64,000 nt of DNA from Gamsiella multidivaricata (GCF_025024155.1 NW_026251725.1:372001-436000), one strand, 5' to 3'. Numbered from the stretch's first letter, positions 48,865 through 61,001 are shown. The notes: generated by a model from the sequence alone, not told the origin. Made by a program: numbers and translations.

Positions 48865-51780
48865 TTAAGCTTGTCTATGAGCCTGACTGCGCGAGTCAAG
48901 AGAAGACGAGTTTTGAGTGGTGGGGGAACTCGGGTTGGGTGGTCGTCCTTGGACCGGCATCGCATAGTGCGCCTGTGAGTTGGCCGATGCCTCTTGACTG
49001 CCTACGCGGGGAGGGTTTCCAGGGTTCCATGAGGGGGTGTACCATATCGGGGCAATTGGAGGTGTAGCTGGAACCGAGGCAGCAGTAGGAGTGACCGAGG
49101 CAGCAGCAGGACCCACTGATGCCACCGCAGCCATTGCTGGTCCCTGATCGTACATATAAACTCGCGCTGGGACAACTGATGGATAGCATATTCCCCCTTG
49201 CGAATGGACGTAGCCCATATAGTCGCATCTTTGTTGGCCTGCATGATGATCAATGATGTCAGTGAACCGAAGGTCAGCTCTCATGCTGATATAGACACAG
49301 CATGGTATAATCTAGGCGAACAATATACAGCTGATGCAAATACCTGGTCCTGTCTCCTGAATCAATTCATATGGATTAGAGGATGTACCCTGGCAAAGTC
49401 AAATACATCCGATAGACAAGCGGTAAATATGCTAGCCAAGGAATAAAAGAAGTGAATCTCGTCAATCCATAACGCGCGTCCATAACTTACAGGGTTGCTT
49501 GTCTGGACGGCGTAGGCTGCCATTCCTTGATAATGCGGCTGATTGCCGTCGTGATTAGCCACAGTCCTTCGATGGATACCGCCTGGCTGGACAAACATCG
49601 GCCCCGATGGTGGTCGAGAAACAAAACCAGGCGCTGTCATAGGCATACCCGGAGCCGGATAGGCGTAATATGTTGTGTAATACATGGGTCTTTCCATTCC
49701 TGGCGCTCGGTAGGGCTGATACCCCTCGTTGTATTCTGGGACATGCACGGGTGGAGCTGATATTCCCATTGGAGGAGGACCAGCCATTGAATGAGGCACG
49801 TTGAGGCTGCGGGCTGCCTGAGTAGCAGCACTCTGACGTTGTTGTCGATATTCACTCGCCTCTCGATGCTGGACGCGGATCGTTGTTCCCAGAAACACTG
49901 CGTTATTCTATATCAGCACAATAAAGAAAAAGCTTAAGTGCCAATGCACATCCTTTTTGTTGTCGTTTTTTTACCGCCAAAATAATAGAAAGAGCAATAT
50001 ACCTCATTATCGATGGCTCTTTTGGCCGATTGCTCGTCATCAAACTCGATAAATGCAAACGCAGTGAGGCGATTTGTCCCAGGTTTGTTTCGCTTGACCA
50101 AGTGAAGGTACTGAATGTTACCATAGCTCTTAAAGCGATCATGCAGGACAGCCTCGGTCGTCAACTCTGGGTTCAGTTGGCCGACGAACACAGATTCCTT
50201 TTCGACCTGATTCTGGGTAGAAAGATTGGGCGCCCACTCGACTGTCCACTTTGAACCGTTACGAAGGGCCTGTTTATACAAGAAAACAATGAATAGCAAG
50301 GAATAACATCAATCATTCTAATCACATTCATATTCACATTGACTAAAGGCATACCATGTACGCCCTGATGGCATCATCACGGTAGGCGAACTTTGCAAAC
50401 GCATATCTTCTGTTACGAGCTGGACCCAAGTCATGGAAAATGGAAACATCCTCGATCGGTCCGTACTGCTCCAACATATCAATGAGGTCCTACAGAACAT
50501 GTTCCGTCATCCACATGCCACTGTTAGTCCTGGCATTATCATGAAGGGCATTGTTAATCGCACCAGCGCTTTGCCCCCTTGAACTGCATACCTGCTCAGT
50601 GGTCGCGCGGCCAAACTTGAGAATAAAAAGGGTACGGTTCACGCGTGCTTGCTCGATGCGGATATGTCTGCCATCGATGACCGTGTTCTGCGCGTCAGCC
50701 ATGGCTTTTTCGGCATCCTCGATATGCTAAAAAGGCAAATGGACAAAGACATGTAGGAAAAGCGTAAGGTGATGACGTTTTATCACAAATAACACCCGGA
50801 TTCAACTGCCTTGTTGTCGAAGGAATAGGCTGGCGATCGTACCTCAAACTGAACAAATGAGTAGGGTCGCTGCATCCAGTCCCTCATAACTTTGACGTTC
50901 AATAGAGATCCCCACTTTTTGAAGTGCTCCGTGACCGAATCTACAAGCTGAACATCCGTTCGAGATGCGGCCAAGCTTCATAAGGTGAATAGCCAAAGGC
51001 GAAAAAAGAGAAAGGTATTAGTCCAGCTGACAAGGGGAATATTAGAGAACATTAAAAAAATGTTGCGAGTAGCATACCTGGCGACGAAGAGACATGCCTG
51101 CGGCTCGCCCTTAGTTCTCTGCTCTGACTGCTCCTGCTCTTCTGTCTCCTCCTGATTCCAGCCACTCTTTTGCACCTCAGAACCTTTTTGATCTCCTTGA
51201 TCCTGCGCATCAGCTCTAACCCACTCTTCAAGCTCTTGGATATCACCCGCACTGTGAACTCGGTGAGATGGATGGTCATGCAGGGTTCGAACCGTCTCCT
51301 GGGACTTTGTTCGATTTTGAACTCCCGAGGAAGATGCAGACGCGTTGTTGACGTCTAGTTGCGCTAGCATATGTTTAAAGTTTGTTGTACAACCATCGAT
51401 AAAAAAGGAACGTTTGAAAGACGCGTGTAAGTGCTGTGCCTGGAAATCAACAGGCCGCGTTTTGAGATGTACTAGGGGGTCGTCTATGCAGCATAGGATG
51501 GTCAATATCGAGATACCAACAGAATATGCTCCATGGACCGTTATTTTTTTTACTTACACATCACATCATTCAAAAGGCCTTCATTATGAGCAGGCTGAGA
51601 ATCTATACGTCGTCTAGAAGGCTCGCGAGGGTCGCCGCCTTCACAGCGCGTTGTTGCAGTACAGTCAGCCATAGGAAGATATTTCTCGGTCTTTGAGGTC
51701 AGCATCGGCATGGGTGACCCTGGTGGACTAGGCCCGATGGGGTTCGGTGTAGACTCGCGAAGCTCTTTCAAGTCACTCAT
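48865..51780 (-). CDS. Three-RRM RNA-binding protein, Rim4-like
   Basis: Start at 51780 (MSDLKELRESTPNP); exon 2 joins as DPLVHLKTRPVDFQAQHLHA. RRM1 starts with ACLFVA/SLAASRTDVQLVDS (split by an intron) and has VTEHFKKWGSLLNVKVMRD. RRM2 starts RTLFILKFG with DLIDMLEQYGPIEDVSIF and RRYAFAKFAYRDDAI. RRM3 has ESVFVGQLNPELTTEAVLHD and AFAFIEFDDEQSAKRAID. The C-terminal about 270 residues are Pro/Tyr/Ala-rich and disordered. The first RRM and the DGRHIRIEQARVNRTLFI linker resemble yeast Rim4, a meiotic translational repressor, and its filamentous-fungal relatives. RNA binding is firm, orthology less so. At least eight exons. CCTGCAG just upstream of the ATG suggests a 5' untranslated intron. Confidence 0.85.
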
Positions 51781-52944
51781 AATCAGAACTGCAGGAAGGA
51801 TTGTTAAAGATGTCAGTTGGTGGCAAATCACAGAAGTTCGTGCTTTCATGCTCAGAAATAGTAGACAAATAAACAATGTATTCGGCTCGATGGAGGCGAA
51901 GAGAGTGCTTCGAACAAGATGCAAAAGACCGAGGACAAACAAGAGGGATAGGAAGCAATACATAGACGGATTCTTGGAGTAGAAAAAAGAAAAAGAAAAA
52001 AAGCGATCGTCATCCCCTCCTGCCATGATCGAATATCAAACAACCCAGACAACCGATCAGGACGCTGGACAAACATGTGCAATTATTTTCTACGCCTTCA
52101 GAAACACAGATTGATGGCCAGCACAGAAAGAACAAAGAAAGAGAATAGCCGACCATCAATGTCAAAGGATAGACGCATACAATGGATGGATAATGACATT
52201 TGGGAGGTTAACTAGAAGATGGATACGTGAGTTCACTAACCAGTACGTCTTCAGACGAGAAGGTGCTGTTGTTTTGCTCCAAGTGCGTGTGTCTGTTGGA
52301 AGAGCAATAGGAGCAGAGGAACAAGAAGAAGGTTGGAGATGAGAAAGAAGAAGAGAAGTAAGGAATGGTCTTAGCTATTGAAGGGATCAAGAAAAGAAAA
52401 GGAAGAAAAAGAAAGAGAAAGGGTGGACGAAAGAAAAGAAGACGACAATGACTGATGCGACGCGTTTCGTCGGCCTTCTTTGATGTGTCTGTACGTAAAT
52501 GGGGATCCACATTCGCGCACACATACTATGCATCCGCTGTGGACATTTGTCCTGTACGTGTTCCTATGTTCAATAGTCATCTGTGGATGCCAGTATATGT
52601 TATACCACACTGCGATCAACATCCAGTGCCATTCTCATACAAGTAGCATATGTTGAGAATAGTCCTTTGCGCCCATTTTCGGTAGCCATGAATGCATTCA
52701 AGAAAAGTATCTCAACAAAACAAAAACGGCCTTTAATATATACTAGCTCGTTTATGAGTGTTTGATGCGTCCGTGTGGTTGTGTGCCTCGCTATTAATAC
52801 TTCCGAGTCTTTCTTTCTATCTCCTCATTATCACCGAGACACAACCAACTAGCGTTCCACTTATTCAAGTACTGATGCGAAAGTGAAATGCATCTCAATA
52901 TTTGAACGTTTGATTCGGTTGCTGTCGCCCTGGATTTGTGCCAT
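51781..52944. promoter_or_regulatory. Upstream region of RRM gene, UBC9 3' side
   Basis: A spacer of 1.16 kb between the RRM gene start and the UBC9 stop. On the coding (minus) strand it is strongly pyrimidine-rich at about 52300-52440 (TCTTTC tracts), consistent with a long promoter or 5' leader. Short frames (for instance 52026..51550) overlap the gene start and read as Phe/Leu/Ser-rich noise. No other gene is seen. Confidence 0.4.
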
Positions 52945-54270
52945 TTATGGTGCGTTCTCCTTTGCTTGCTGCCGCACGCGCTTTTCGTAGCTGACCTTAT
53001 CCTTTCTATCGCAGGCAAGGTACAATGCGCACAAAAAAAAAAAAAAAAAAAAAAGGGTAGTTGAGTTGTTGGACGGCATTGAAGAAAATAACAGCATTGC
53101 GTCCTGTTTTCGCCAGATCTTCAAACGTACTTGAACATGACATATGCATCTGATTGCGCAGGGCTTTCGGGGTTGGGGTCATTCAACAGATCCTGAATTC
53201 CAAGCAAAATCTGTCGTAATAGAAAAAAAGAGTAATCCGGTTTGCTGAGTACAAGCTCATATGATCAAGGCGAAACGTGCATCGTCGAAAAAGATAGAAA
53301 CACGAATGCTCACCTGCTTGATGGTGATGGCGGGCTTCCATCCTTCTTCTTCATTCAAGATCGAAAGACACACAGTTCCGGAGGGATATACGTTAGGGTG
53401 GAAGAGTGGCGGAACAAACTTGCCTAGTAAACAGTTCATATAAAGGAATCAGATTAGATACAATCCCCATAGACCTTAACAAGAAAACGACGCTGCCCCC
53501 ATGTTTGAACAAAATCTTCTGATGAAATCAAAGCTATCGCCGGTGATTCCATGCCGAGTGGCCTACACTTTGGAGGCTTGCTTGGATAATCTAAAATGAC
53601 AGCAATATCGGACAAAATACCATCGATCAGTCTCAACGATCATATCGTCCAGAATCGATGTATCACTGCGCCCAGTCAAAGATTGGGTCGTACCGTCAGG
53701 AAAGATGAGCACTAGCTTGTAGACACCGCCCTCCCATGGCGTCTATGAAGAGGAAAAGACAAAGCGGTACCGAGCATCAATTGCCGCCATTTCGTTCACA
53801 GTAATATCCAGCGCCAGCTCTCCAGCAACCTTCATCCCGATCCGTAATCCACGTTGTCCTTACGTTGGTCTTTCCAGGGATTCCGACCTGCCAGTTCATT
53901 AAATCCAGAGTACCATCTGGCTTCTTTTCAGGCCTAGCATAAAAGCCCTATATATCGGTACAACATAAAAAAATACAATAAAAAAAGCGCCCACTACATT
54001 AGTTTCAATACAAATGAACAAAGACGGCCCTTTCATAAGAAGCCGTTGCGTTCAGTCTATCTCCATGCTTCTGACACTGCACCCAGTTGCATAGCCGCGA
54101 GTGGATATTACAACCTATCATGTGCACAGGCGCTCGATGGGATCGCATAAAAAGATAGCGACTTTATCCTCTGAAAACTGTGTGCAGCGGCGCGATGAAC
54201 ATACAAATGGATGGTCCTTTCTCCATTGCTTCCGCTCCTCGGCGAGACGACTTCGGCAAATTCCAGACAT
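52945..54270 (-). CDS. UBC9: SUMO-conjugating enzyme E2 Ubc9
   Basis: Ubc9 is the single E2 for SUMO. Exons read: [22 protein letters not shown] / [20 protein letters not shown] / [16 protein letters not shown] / YPSKPPK / [20 protein letters not shown] / [20 protein letters not shown] / [19 protein letters not shown]. The catalytic Cys is in [18 protein letters not shown], after the HPN motif. The Ubc9-specific N-terminal basic helix and the acidic insert NEEEGW are present. Length is close to the usual 157-158 residues. Seven or so exons with short introns, one carrying an A run at 53031-53054. All junctions keep phase. Confidence 0.96.
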
Positions 54271-54801
54271 GCGTTGTTCTGATTGCTGTAAACTTTGTTG
54301 GTGCTGGCTCAGCGGTTCGATGGTATTGGCAGTTGATTGTGTGGAATATCAAAGAAGCAAGAAAGGAGGTCTGTTCTCCATGTTCGTTCGTTGTTCGAAA
54401 CAAGCTGTGGTGTGGTGCCTTGTGGCTGAGACCGCTGCTGGAATGGGCCAAGCAAAACGATTTAATAAACCAGCCGCCAGCCCGAACAAAGCAGCACACT
54501 ACACCCATACATAGACTACAGCCTCGTCTCTGAACCCAGCTCTGTTAATACCATCAGCATTTATGGTTTGCTAGAGCCAAATCGTGCCCCAGGCCCCAGA
54601 GAAGGCACGGTGCCTGAGTTTGTACATTGGTGGGAAATAGGTTTTTTTTTTTTTTTTATAACAACTTGTCTCTCGAGTCAATTGACTCTGCGAATCTATC
54701 ACATTGGTGGGAAATAGGTGATGGAAATAAAGGATTATCTGCTTGGATATAACGAAATTCAATTACGGATACAGGTATAGCTTAAAAACTTACCTCTTCG
54801 C
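54271..54801. other. Spacer between UBC9 and the tRNA
   Basis: About 530 bp containing the UBC9 promoter, which reads leftwards. A T run of about 16 lies at 54641-54657. The short phrase TTGGTGGGAAATAGGT occurs twice (about 54627 and 54704). Nothing else is recognised. Confidence 0.45.
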
Positions 54802-54874
54802 GCCCGGCTAGCTCAATCGGTAGAGCATCAGACTTCTAATCTGAAGGTTGCGGGTTCGATCCCCGCGTTGGGCT
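54802..54874 (+). tRNA. tRNA with anticodon TCT (predicted Arg)
   Basis: A 73-nt cloverleaf without intron: acceptor GCCCGGC with GTTGGGC (two G-U pairs), D arm GCTC/GAGC, anticodon stem TCAGA/TCTGA with loop CTTCTAA, T arm GCGGG/CCCGC with loop TTCGATC, discriminator T. The anticodon at loop positions 3-5 is TCT, reading AGA (Arg). The internal A box (TAGCTCAATCGG) and B box (GGTTCGATCC) are intact, and TTTT follows at 54892. Apart from the anticodon, the 5' half is that of eukaryotic lysine tRNAs (see findings). Confidence 0.93.
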
Positions 54875-54915
54875 TCAGGCCCAGATGTCCTTTTGCTTTA
54901 GTTTGTGAAGCTCAG

Positions 54916-54959
54916 GTCCCACATTTTATTTTGGAATAGTCTATTTGGCAACCCCTGCA
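54916..54959. repeat. Diverged direct repeat, copy 1
   Basis: GTCCCACATTTTATTTTGGA followed by ATAGTCTATTTGGC and AACCCCTGCA. The same block recurs at 55299..55370 with few changes and an internal insertion of about 27 bp. It lies 40 bp after the tRNA. Confidence 0.75.
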
Positions 54960-55298
54960 CAAATCCCATGTAAAACAAGACTCGTATCTTTTGCGAATTT
55001 CAAGTCGAAACAACGAGGCGAGAGGTTGGGAACCATTCCTTCCTCCACCTGGCACCTCATGCAACCTTTTGCGACCTCGGGAGAAGCCTTCTTCATGACG
55101 GAAAACAGGATTTTATCGATGATGGACTCAGCGATGACGAAATGGGAAATCAGTTACATTGTGGAGTCCTTTAAGAGACAGATGACGATCTAGCTTAAAG
55201 AGCCGGGGCCAGGTACCATAAGGACTACTGGCATAATCGACATTTAAAAAATGTTGGAGTTAGTATAGGGGTTGTCAATAGCAGTGGCAACCCGGGTT

Positions 55299-55370
55299 GT
55301 CCCACATTTTATTTTTGGAATAATCTACTTGGCGGCCTGGGTCTCCAGTCTTATTCGACAACCCCCTGCA
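55299..55370. repeat. Diverged direct repeat, copy 2
   Basis: Second copy of the block: GTCCCACATTTTATTTTTGG, ATAATCTACTTGGC, an extra stretch of about 27 bp, then AACCCCCTGCA. Same orientation as copy 1, about 340 bp apart. A shorter echo GGTTGTCCCATA lies near 55602. Confidence 0.75.
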
Positions 55371-55810
55371 GGAGATTCATATAGGATGTTTTTGTACATT
55401 TGCTAAAGATGAAGGCATCATGGAGCGTAAGAAACAGGTCCCCTCACGAAGCAGATGCTGTGCGAACACAGGAAAGGTGTCAGTCAGGTCATAGGCTTAG
55501 TTTTTAGGCTAAACGGGCTAGATGGATTTCTTGAAGGAATGGACTTGCATGCTCAACGTGGCAAATGGATTTCTGGATGGATTATCAAATAGAACCATTA
55601 TAGGTTGTCCCATATCCGCTTCTTTTTTATAGCACTCGCAGCGAGCGTTGAAAGAAAGAAAGAAGCGGAAGAACAAAGGAACGACAGTGTCAGCAAACGC
55701 GTCTATGCGGTCACCGTGTTCCTGAAACTAATAAGGTTATCGCTGTTTGAGCTTCAGCGCATCATTCTTTCATCCCATCGCTTTTCCGCCTCCTCCTCCT
55801 TCTGACCCTC

Positions 55811-58800
55811 ATGCATAATGCGCACTTCAGCAGCTGGCCTCCGCGGATGCCGACCTCTCCAGGCTCAAACATGCTGATCAACTCCTTCGGCGATCTCCAT
55901 CAATCCAGGGCAACAACAACTACGACTACTACTACGACTTCTACTACGCCCAACAATACTCCACAGCCACAGCCATTATCCTCCACAGCTACAGCCTCAA
56001 CCTCCTCGGATGTCCCTCCTTCGCTTCCTCCACGTCCTCCTCACGCTCGCTCTCTCTCTCATTCTCCTTTCTTATCGCAGTCTCGACCTGAAGACGCTCC
56101 TGCTCCAGCCCCCACCAGCTTCCCCTCGGGAACTGACCCCGTATCGACCACAGCCCAACAATCTGCAACACGTCCACCACGACCCTTCTCTGCGAACTCG
56201 ATTAGAACAGACCTCGCCACCCTTAGTAGAACCATCCCTGGCGCTTTCCTGAGCTCACCCACATCCACATCCATTCCAGGGGCCAGCTATGCCCCACACT
56301 ATGCCTCACCTTCGCCCTCCCCTGCCTTTCATTTTTCTCTAGTCAACAATGGAGAGGGACCTGTGAACGATGCTACAACCCGGAACTATCTTGTCGCAGG
56401 CGACTACTGTTCAGACCCCCCAACTTCCGTAGAAGCAATCGCCAGGAGCAACAACAGCAGCAATGGCAGCGCCGTCAGCAAGGTCTCAAAGACAAATAAT
56501 GAGCTGATGCGGCCTATCTTTCATCCGTTTACAAACATGAGCATGACGCAACCTGGACGCTCCTTATCCTTCAATGGGCCAGCCACCAGCAGCAACAACA
56601 GTAATAGTAATCCCAGCAGTATCCGCTTCGCTACACATTCCCCCAAGGTGCCACCTGCCATACCCTCCGCGGAAGGGAGCACTGGTCATTCCTCATTATC
56701 GGGCACCCTCAAGAAAAGCCAGACAGTGGGCAAACCCGCCAAGAAGGGTATCAAGAATCGGTTCAAAAAACTCCGACGCAGACAAGGGTCAAGTTCACGG
56801 GATTCTAACGGAGCAAATGCATTCATCACCAGTGGTGAGAGTGACTCTGAGGCTGCCTTAGGTATAGAACCATTATTGTGGATGACACGACTATGTGAAT
56901 ATGTGGATTCGAGACATCTACAAAGGCTATAAAGGCCATGGCAATGAAGCGGACAGAAAGGTCTGACAAAGAAACCTATTATTTCCTTAGAACCCGACCA
57001 CGACATCATGTTCAACACTGGGGGACTAGCCTACAAACTTGGGCCGTCCGCAACAGGCAGCAGCAAATCATCCCTGTCTTTACGATCGAAACTGACCCAA
57101 AACGACTCTGGTCTGCCACCACAACTCCCACCTCGCAACGGCTCCGGCAGTACCAACTATAATCCCATCAGTAGCATAGGATATGGCAAGGGGAGTCTAT
57201 CTGGGCCAGAGCAAGGACATGAGACCCACAAGGAATCGTCAGCAGCTCGATTTAAGGACTTGTTCAAGAATGTAGGTCTCTCCAACCAACACTCCGCAGG
57301 ACCCGCCTCGACTATCCCATCGACCACTGAACATCATAGTCCCATTATCGGCCCTTCAAAGGCGATCCAGTCCCGCAGTGCGTTTTATGCGCTTGGCGAG
57401 TTTCTGTCGGGTGATGACCAGCCTGCTGCCTCAAAGGGTTTCCGACTTAAGGGATCAGGGAAACGTAAGAAACGATTCACGAAAAAGTCGCATACTGCTG
57501 CAGGAGTGTTCGCTACCTTTGCGCCGGTCGCCACGGACGACGAGGATTCTTCAGCGTCAAAATCAGGTCGTTTACAGCTCCATAACCACAGCATTCTGCA
57601 TCACTTGCACCATCGTCATCGTAGCCGGTCTACGGGCGAAGAGGGCCGTGGTCAGGTACCGTTGGCTTGGAGACAAGGACCAGCCTTATCCGCTGCTCTA
57701 AAAGAGGCTCGAAATGTGAGGCCGGATCCAAATCTGCTCCTTGTCGAGTTGGAACCACTACCCACCGATTTTGTGAACGCATTCACGGCACTTTCAGCAT
57801 CCAGGGCTCAGCATCCACAGGGACCCCTGACCACACACATTACGCCGTCATTAACAGTCAATTCTGGATTCGCGCATCTGCTCGCCGGACCGATCGGAAC
57901 CTTTACGAACCATCAGAGTAACGCGTCTCTCATCCGACCTGTGGCGAAATGCTCAGATACGATCAACACAAAGACCTTCCTCTTCAAGTTTTACCAAAAC
58001 TCAAGATTTCAAGGACATTACGTCTTCCGTGTGGTTGAGGATCGTGTCGAATACAAGATTTTGCCTTCTGCATTGGAACAGGCCTGCTCACAATACTTTC
58101 GCGAGGCCTACGTGACCTATCGAGCACTCGAGAACAAGGCCAAGACTCTGAAGGAAGAGCGCGCACGGAGACGGATCAATCTGTTCTGGGCCGAGGGTCC
58201 GGAGAGCGCTGGAGTTGCAGCCAAGATTGAACGCAGGGGATCTGACTCTGGCCCTGGCAGCAAGATTCAAAACTCTGCGGTCGCATGGGACCAAATGGCA
58301 TTGACAGATGCCGCCACCACACTGAGTGAGAGCTCGGTCGGAACACCGAATCCGCAAGGAAGGCGAACACCTGAACAAATGGATCAACGGAGTAATACTG
58401 GAAGCAGCTATAGTCCGATATTCAAGGCTTTTACCAGACCTACGGATCGATCTAGCAGTGCCCCCGTGGAAAGAAACGGCGCGATGGTGTATAACAGCGC
58501 TGTGTCGCAACCAGGTTCACAGCGTTCGGCGTTGTACCACAGTAGACGACGATCGTGGTCGAGCATCAATGACCAGCAGCGTCTTGACCAGCAACAGCAA
58601 CATCAGGCAATGGAAGATGCATATTGGAGAGAGATGGAGCGAAAGTATCGTGAGGAATTCAAACAGGCGACCTATGGGCTGGAGCTGTATCTAAACGAGA
58701 TCATCAAGGGCCAAGAGTACGAGCGATTCGACTCTTCAGCCGCAGTGAGTATCGCAAACGAAAACAGTAAGTTCCAAGTTGTATCTCTTCTATAAAAGAT

Positions 58801-60411
58801 AGCCCTTGCATTGCATTGGAGACATTTCGTGCTAATAATATAACAACATATTTTTTAACTGTATGTTACAGGGAACACGGCAGTATTTTCTATCATTAAC
58901 GGCGACAGAACAAATGTGATGTGGCTAGAATCGCCTTCTGCGAAACTGAAGAACGAGTTTTTGAACTGGATTGCCATTGCTACTATGGACCATAGACGTG
59001 AGTCTTTGAATAACGATGCTGTACTCTTCTCTATGGCCCCCCACTCCCTTGCTCATCTGCACATGTACTGTTCTATTGGCGACTAGAACCCGAACCTGAA
59101 CCTGAGCAGGAGACGACGTCTGTCTATCAATCCAAGTTGATCAATAAGGCGCGCCATGTCATGTTCATGGACTTTGAACGGGACGACAGCGAGGATGCCG
59201 GGGAGTAAGTTTACGAGACAATGCGTTTATTTGACGATACCTGCTCTATAAAACACTCTTGGGCTAATGCTGTGTAACCTTTGATCCAAAAAAAAAAAAA
59301 AAAAAAAAAATAGGAAGACAGACTTGCTGCTTGACATGATCGGTATTCGACTCGCTCAACAGGAAGAAAAGCTAATGTCAATGCGCAATGCTATTCAAAA
59401 TACCATGTGGCAGATCAAAGATTGTCTTGAAAGGCTGGACCATTTGGACGAAGGCGCTAAGGTATGCGACAGAAAAAAAAATCAGCGTACGATTTTTCTT
59501 TCTCTCCTGAGATGAAGGTTTCACAGATGCTGATGCTGACTTTCCCTGGATACTATTACAACTCAATATAGAAACGAATGACGGAGATGATCAGAGCTAC
59601 CGATAGTCAAGAGGTGCAGCTGGCACTAAGGCCTTCCCCATCGACTAATTTGACCTTGGCAGAGACGGTCGACTGGAAACTGAGGGACGTTCAAGAACGA
59701 ATCCTGGTCTGTGCACGAATCATGAACGCTGCGCGATACAATGTACGTTCTGCTTTTTTTTCTTTGTTCCATTCAATCACTTCTCTCGCTGTAAACATTC
59801 TTTGCCAACGCACGCATCCTTTTTTTTTTTCTATGCTAAAATCTTTTTAGTTGAACCGCCTTCGCTACGAAATCGAACTCGAACAACGGTCGATCCGGTT
59901 GTTTCGACAGTACAAAATCATCATTGCAGTCGTCTCGATTTCGGTGGTCTTGCTGGCCTGGTTCCTATACCATTCACGCGCGAACGCGTCGAACCCTCAG
60001 TCCCCATCCCCACTGTTTCCCACCACGGTCAATCCCTTCGAAGCCGGGGACAGCCACCTTCATCCTGGCGAACATCTCACCTTGACATCACCTGTTATTC
60101 CAACCCTAGAGCAGACGTCTAAACAGAACATTGTGAATACTCAAGAACGAGAGGATCCTGTTCTGGTGAAAGTCACCCCTACGAAGGTGCTTTCGGGCAC
60201 TCCAGTGACCCATGAGGACAATGACGATGAGATACCACTCAGGAAAAGCGAGACTGCCCTCACACAACTTTCGTCTGCATCGCCTACATTGCTTGGATCG
60301 TTGTTAACTGAAGTAACTAAGGAGGACGAGGACGAAGATGGGTTCAGATCAAAGCAAGAGACAACTGTACACAGCACTCCTTCTGCACGGCCGCGACAGG
60401 ACCCCATGTGA
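55811..60411 (+). CDS. Large putative membrane protein, family unknown
   Basis: Seven exons (55811..56861, 56991..58766, 58872..58997, 59087..59204, 59314..59461, 59572..59742, 59851..60411) give 3951 nt, 1316 residues, all in phase. An internal ATG at 55847 is an alternative start. The first 320 residues are Thr/Ser/Pro-rich. Basic patches KKGIKNRFKKLRRRQG and RKKRFTKKSH could touch membranes or nucleic acid. A folded core at about 620-780 includes KTFLFKFYQNSRFQGHYVFR and a helix EQACSQYFREAYVTYRALEN. Coiled coil follows (QQEEKLMSMRNAIQNTMWQI). One clear membrane helix lies at about 1152-1172 (IIIAVVSISVVLLAWFLY), then about 145 acidic, Ser/Thr-rich residues. I do not recognise the family; a single-pass organelle or plasma-membrane protein is inferred. 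Confidence 0.85.
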
Positions 60412-60819
60412 GTTATTACCCGTGCAGCAGGGACAAATGCAGTGCATGGTCACCGGAGCAACGTCAACGCTGCTCTCTTGAATTGGTCAATGAACTTATT
60501 TGCACGAATCCTCAAACCTCAGCAACAACAACCTCAAGGATTCAGCAGAAAATAAAGTTCGACATCCTTGTTCTAAATGCACTCCATACATTTTATTTTT
60601 CAGTTTTTCAAATCCCCCGCGCGTTCATATGTGGACTATAATACATGCGTTTATTTTTTAAATGCTGTTGTGATGTGTTGCCTTGCCCCTTCGTTGTCTT
60701 CCGGCGTCTTGATAAACGAGGAACGCAAAAAAATTGAGGATACCATATCTTTGAAGGACGAGGTTGAGATTGAGGTGGATGAGAAGGGGAAAGATAGCCT
60801 GAGAAAGAAGCGCGTGAAC

Positions 60820-60822
<3 letters not shown>

Positions 60823-60850
<28 letters not shown>
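60823..60850. repeat. T28 homopolymer
   Basis: Twenty-eight T in a row on plus. It is one of several long A/T runs in the window, mostly in introns and spacers. Confidence 0.95.
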
Positions 60851-60943
60851 GCCAATGCTGAATATAATAATATAGTAGAAACATGCTCAACGGCCTCCAT
60901 TCCCCTCCTTCTAACCCTCCTTCGAGTGCAAAAAATAGAGGAT

Positions 60944-60990
60944 GGGATGGGGCATGGGATAGGGCATGGGATAGGGCATGGGATAGGGCA
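60944..60990. repeat. 12-bp minisatellite GGGATAGGGCAT
   Basis: Four tandem copies of GGGATAGGGCAT, the first with a G for A change. They start 12 bp past the stop of the transcription factor gene, so they fall in its presumed 3' untranslated region and read ATGCCCTATCCC there. Confidence 0.92.
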
Positions 60991-61001
60991 GCTCGCAATT
61001 A

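Larger units (their letters stand above)
54875..55810. other. Spacer between tRNA and large plus-strand gene
   Basis: Just under 1 kb with two diverged copies of one sequence block (annotated separately) and a short unrecognised frame at 54945..55193. The right part carries the promoter of the gene starting at 55811; the last 60 bp before it are pyrimidine-rich. Confidence 0.45.
60412..61001. other. Spacer between convergent genes, with simple repeats
   Basis: About 590 bp between two stops. It contains a T28 run (60823..60850) and a 12-bp minisatellite (60944..60990). The short frames 60577..60861 and 60651..60998 only span these repeats. Confidence 0.5.

Noticed and set aside
60409..60640. 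Extra exon of the large membrane protein
   Set aside because: GTGAGT overlaps the stop codon, but the first in-frame acceptor would give an intron of about 20 nt, too short to splice.
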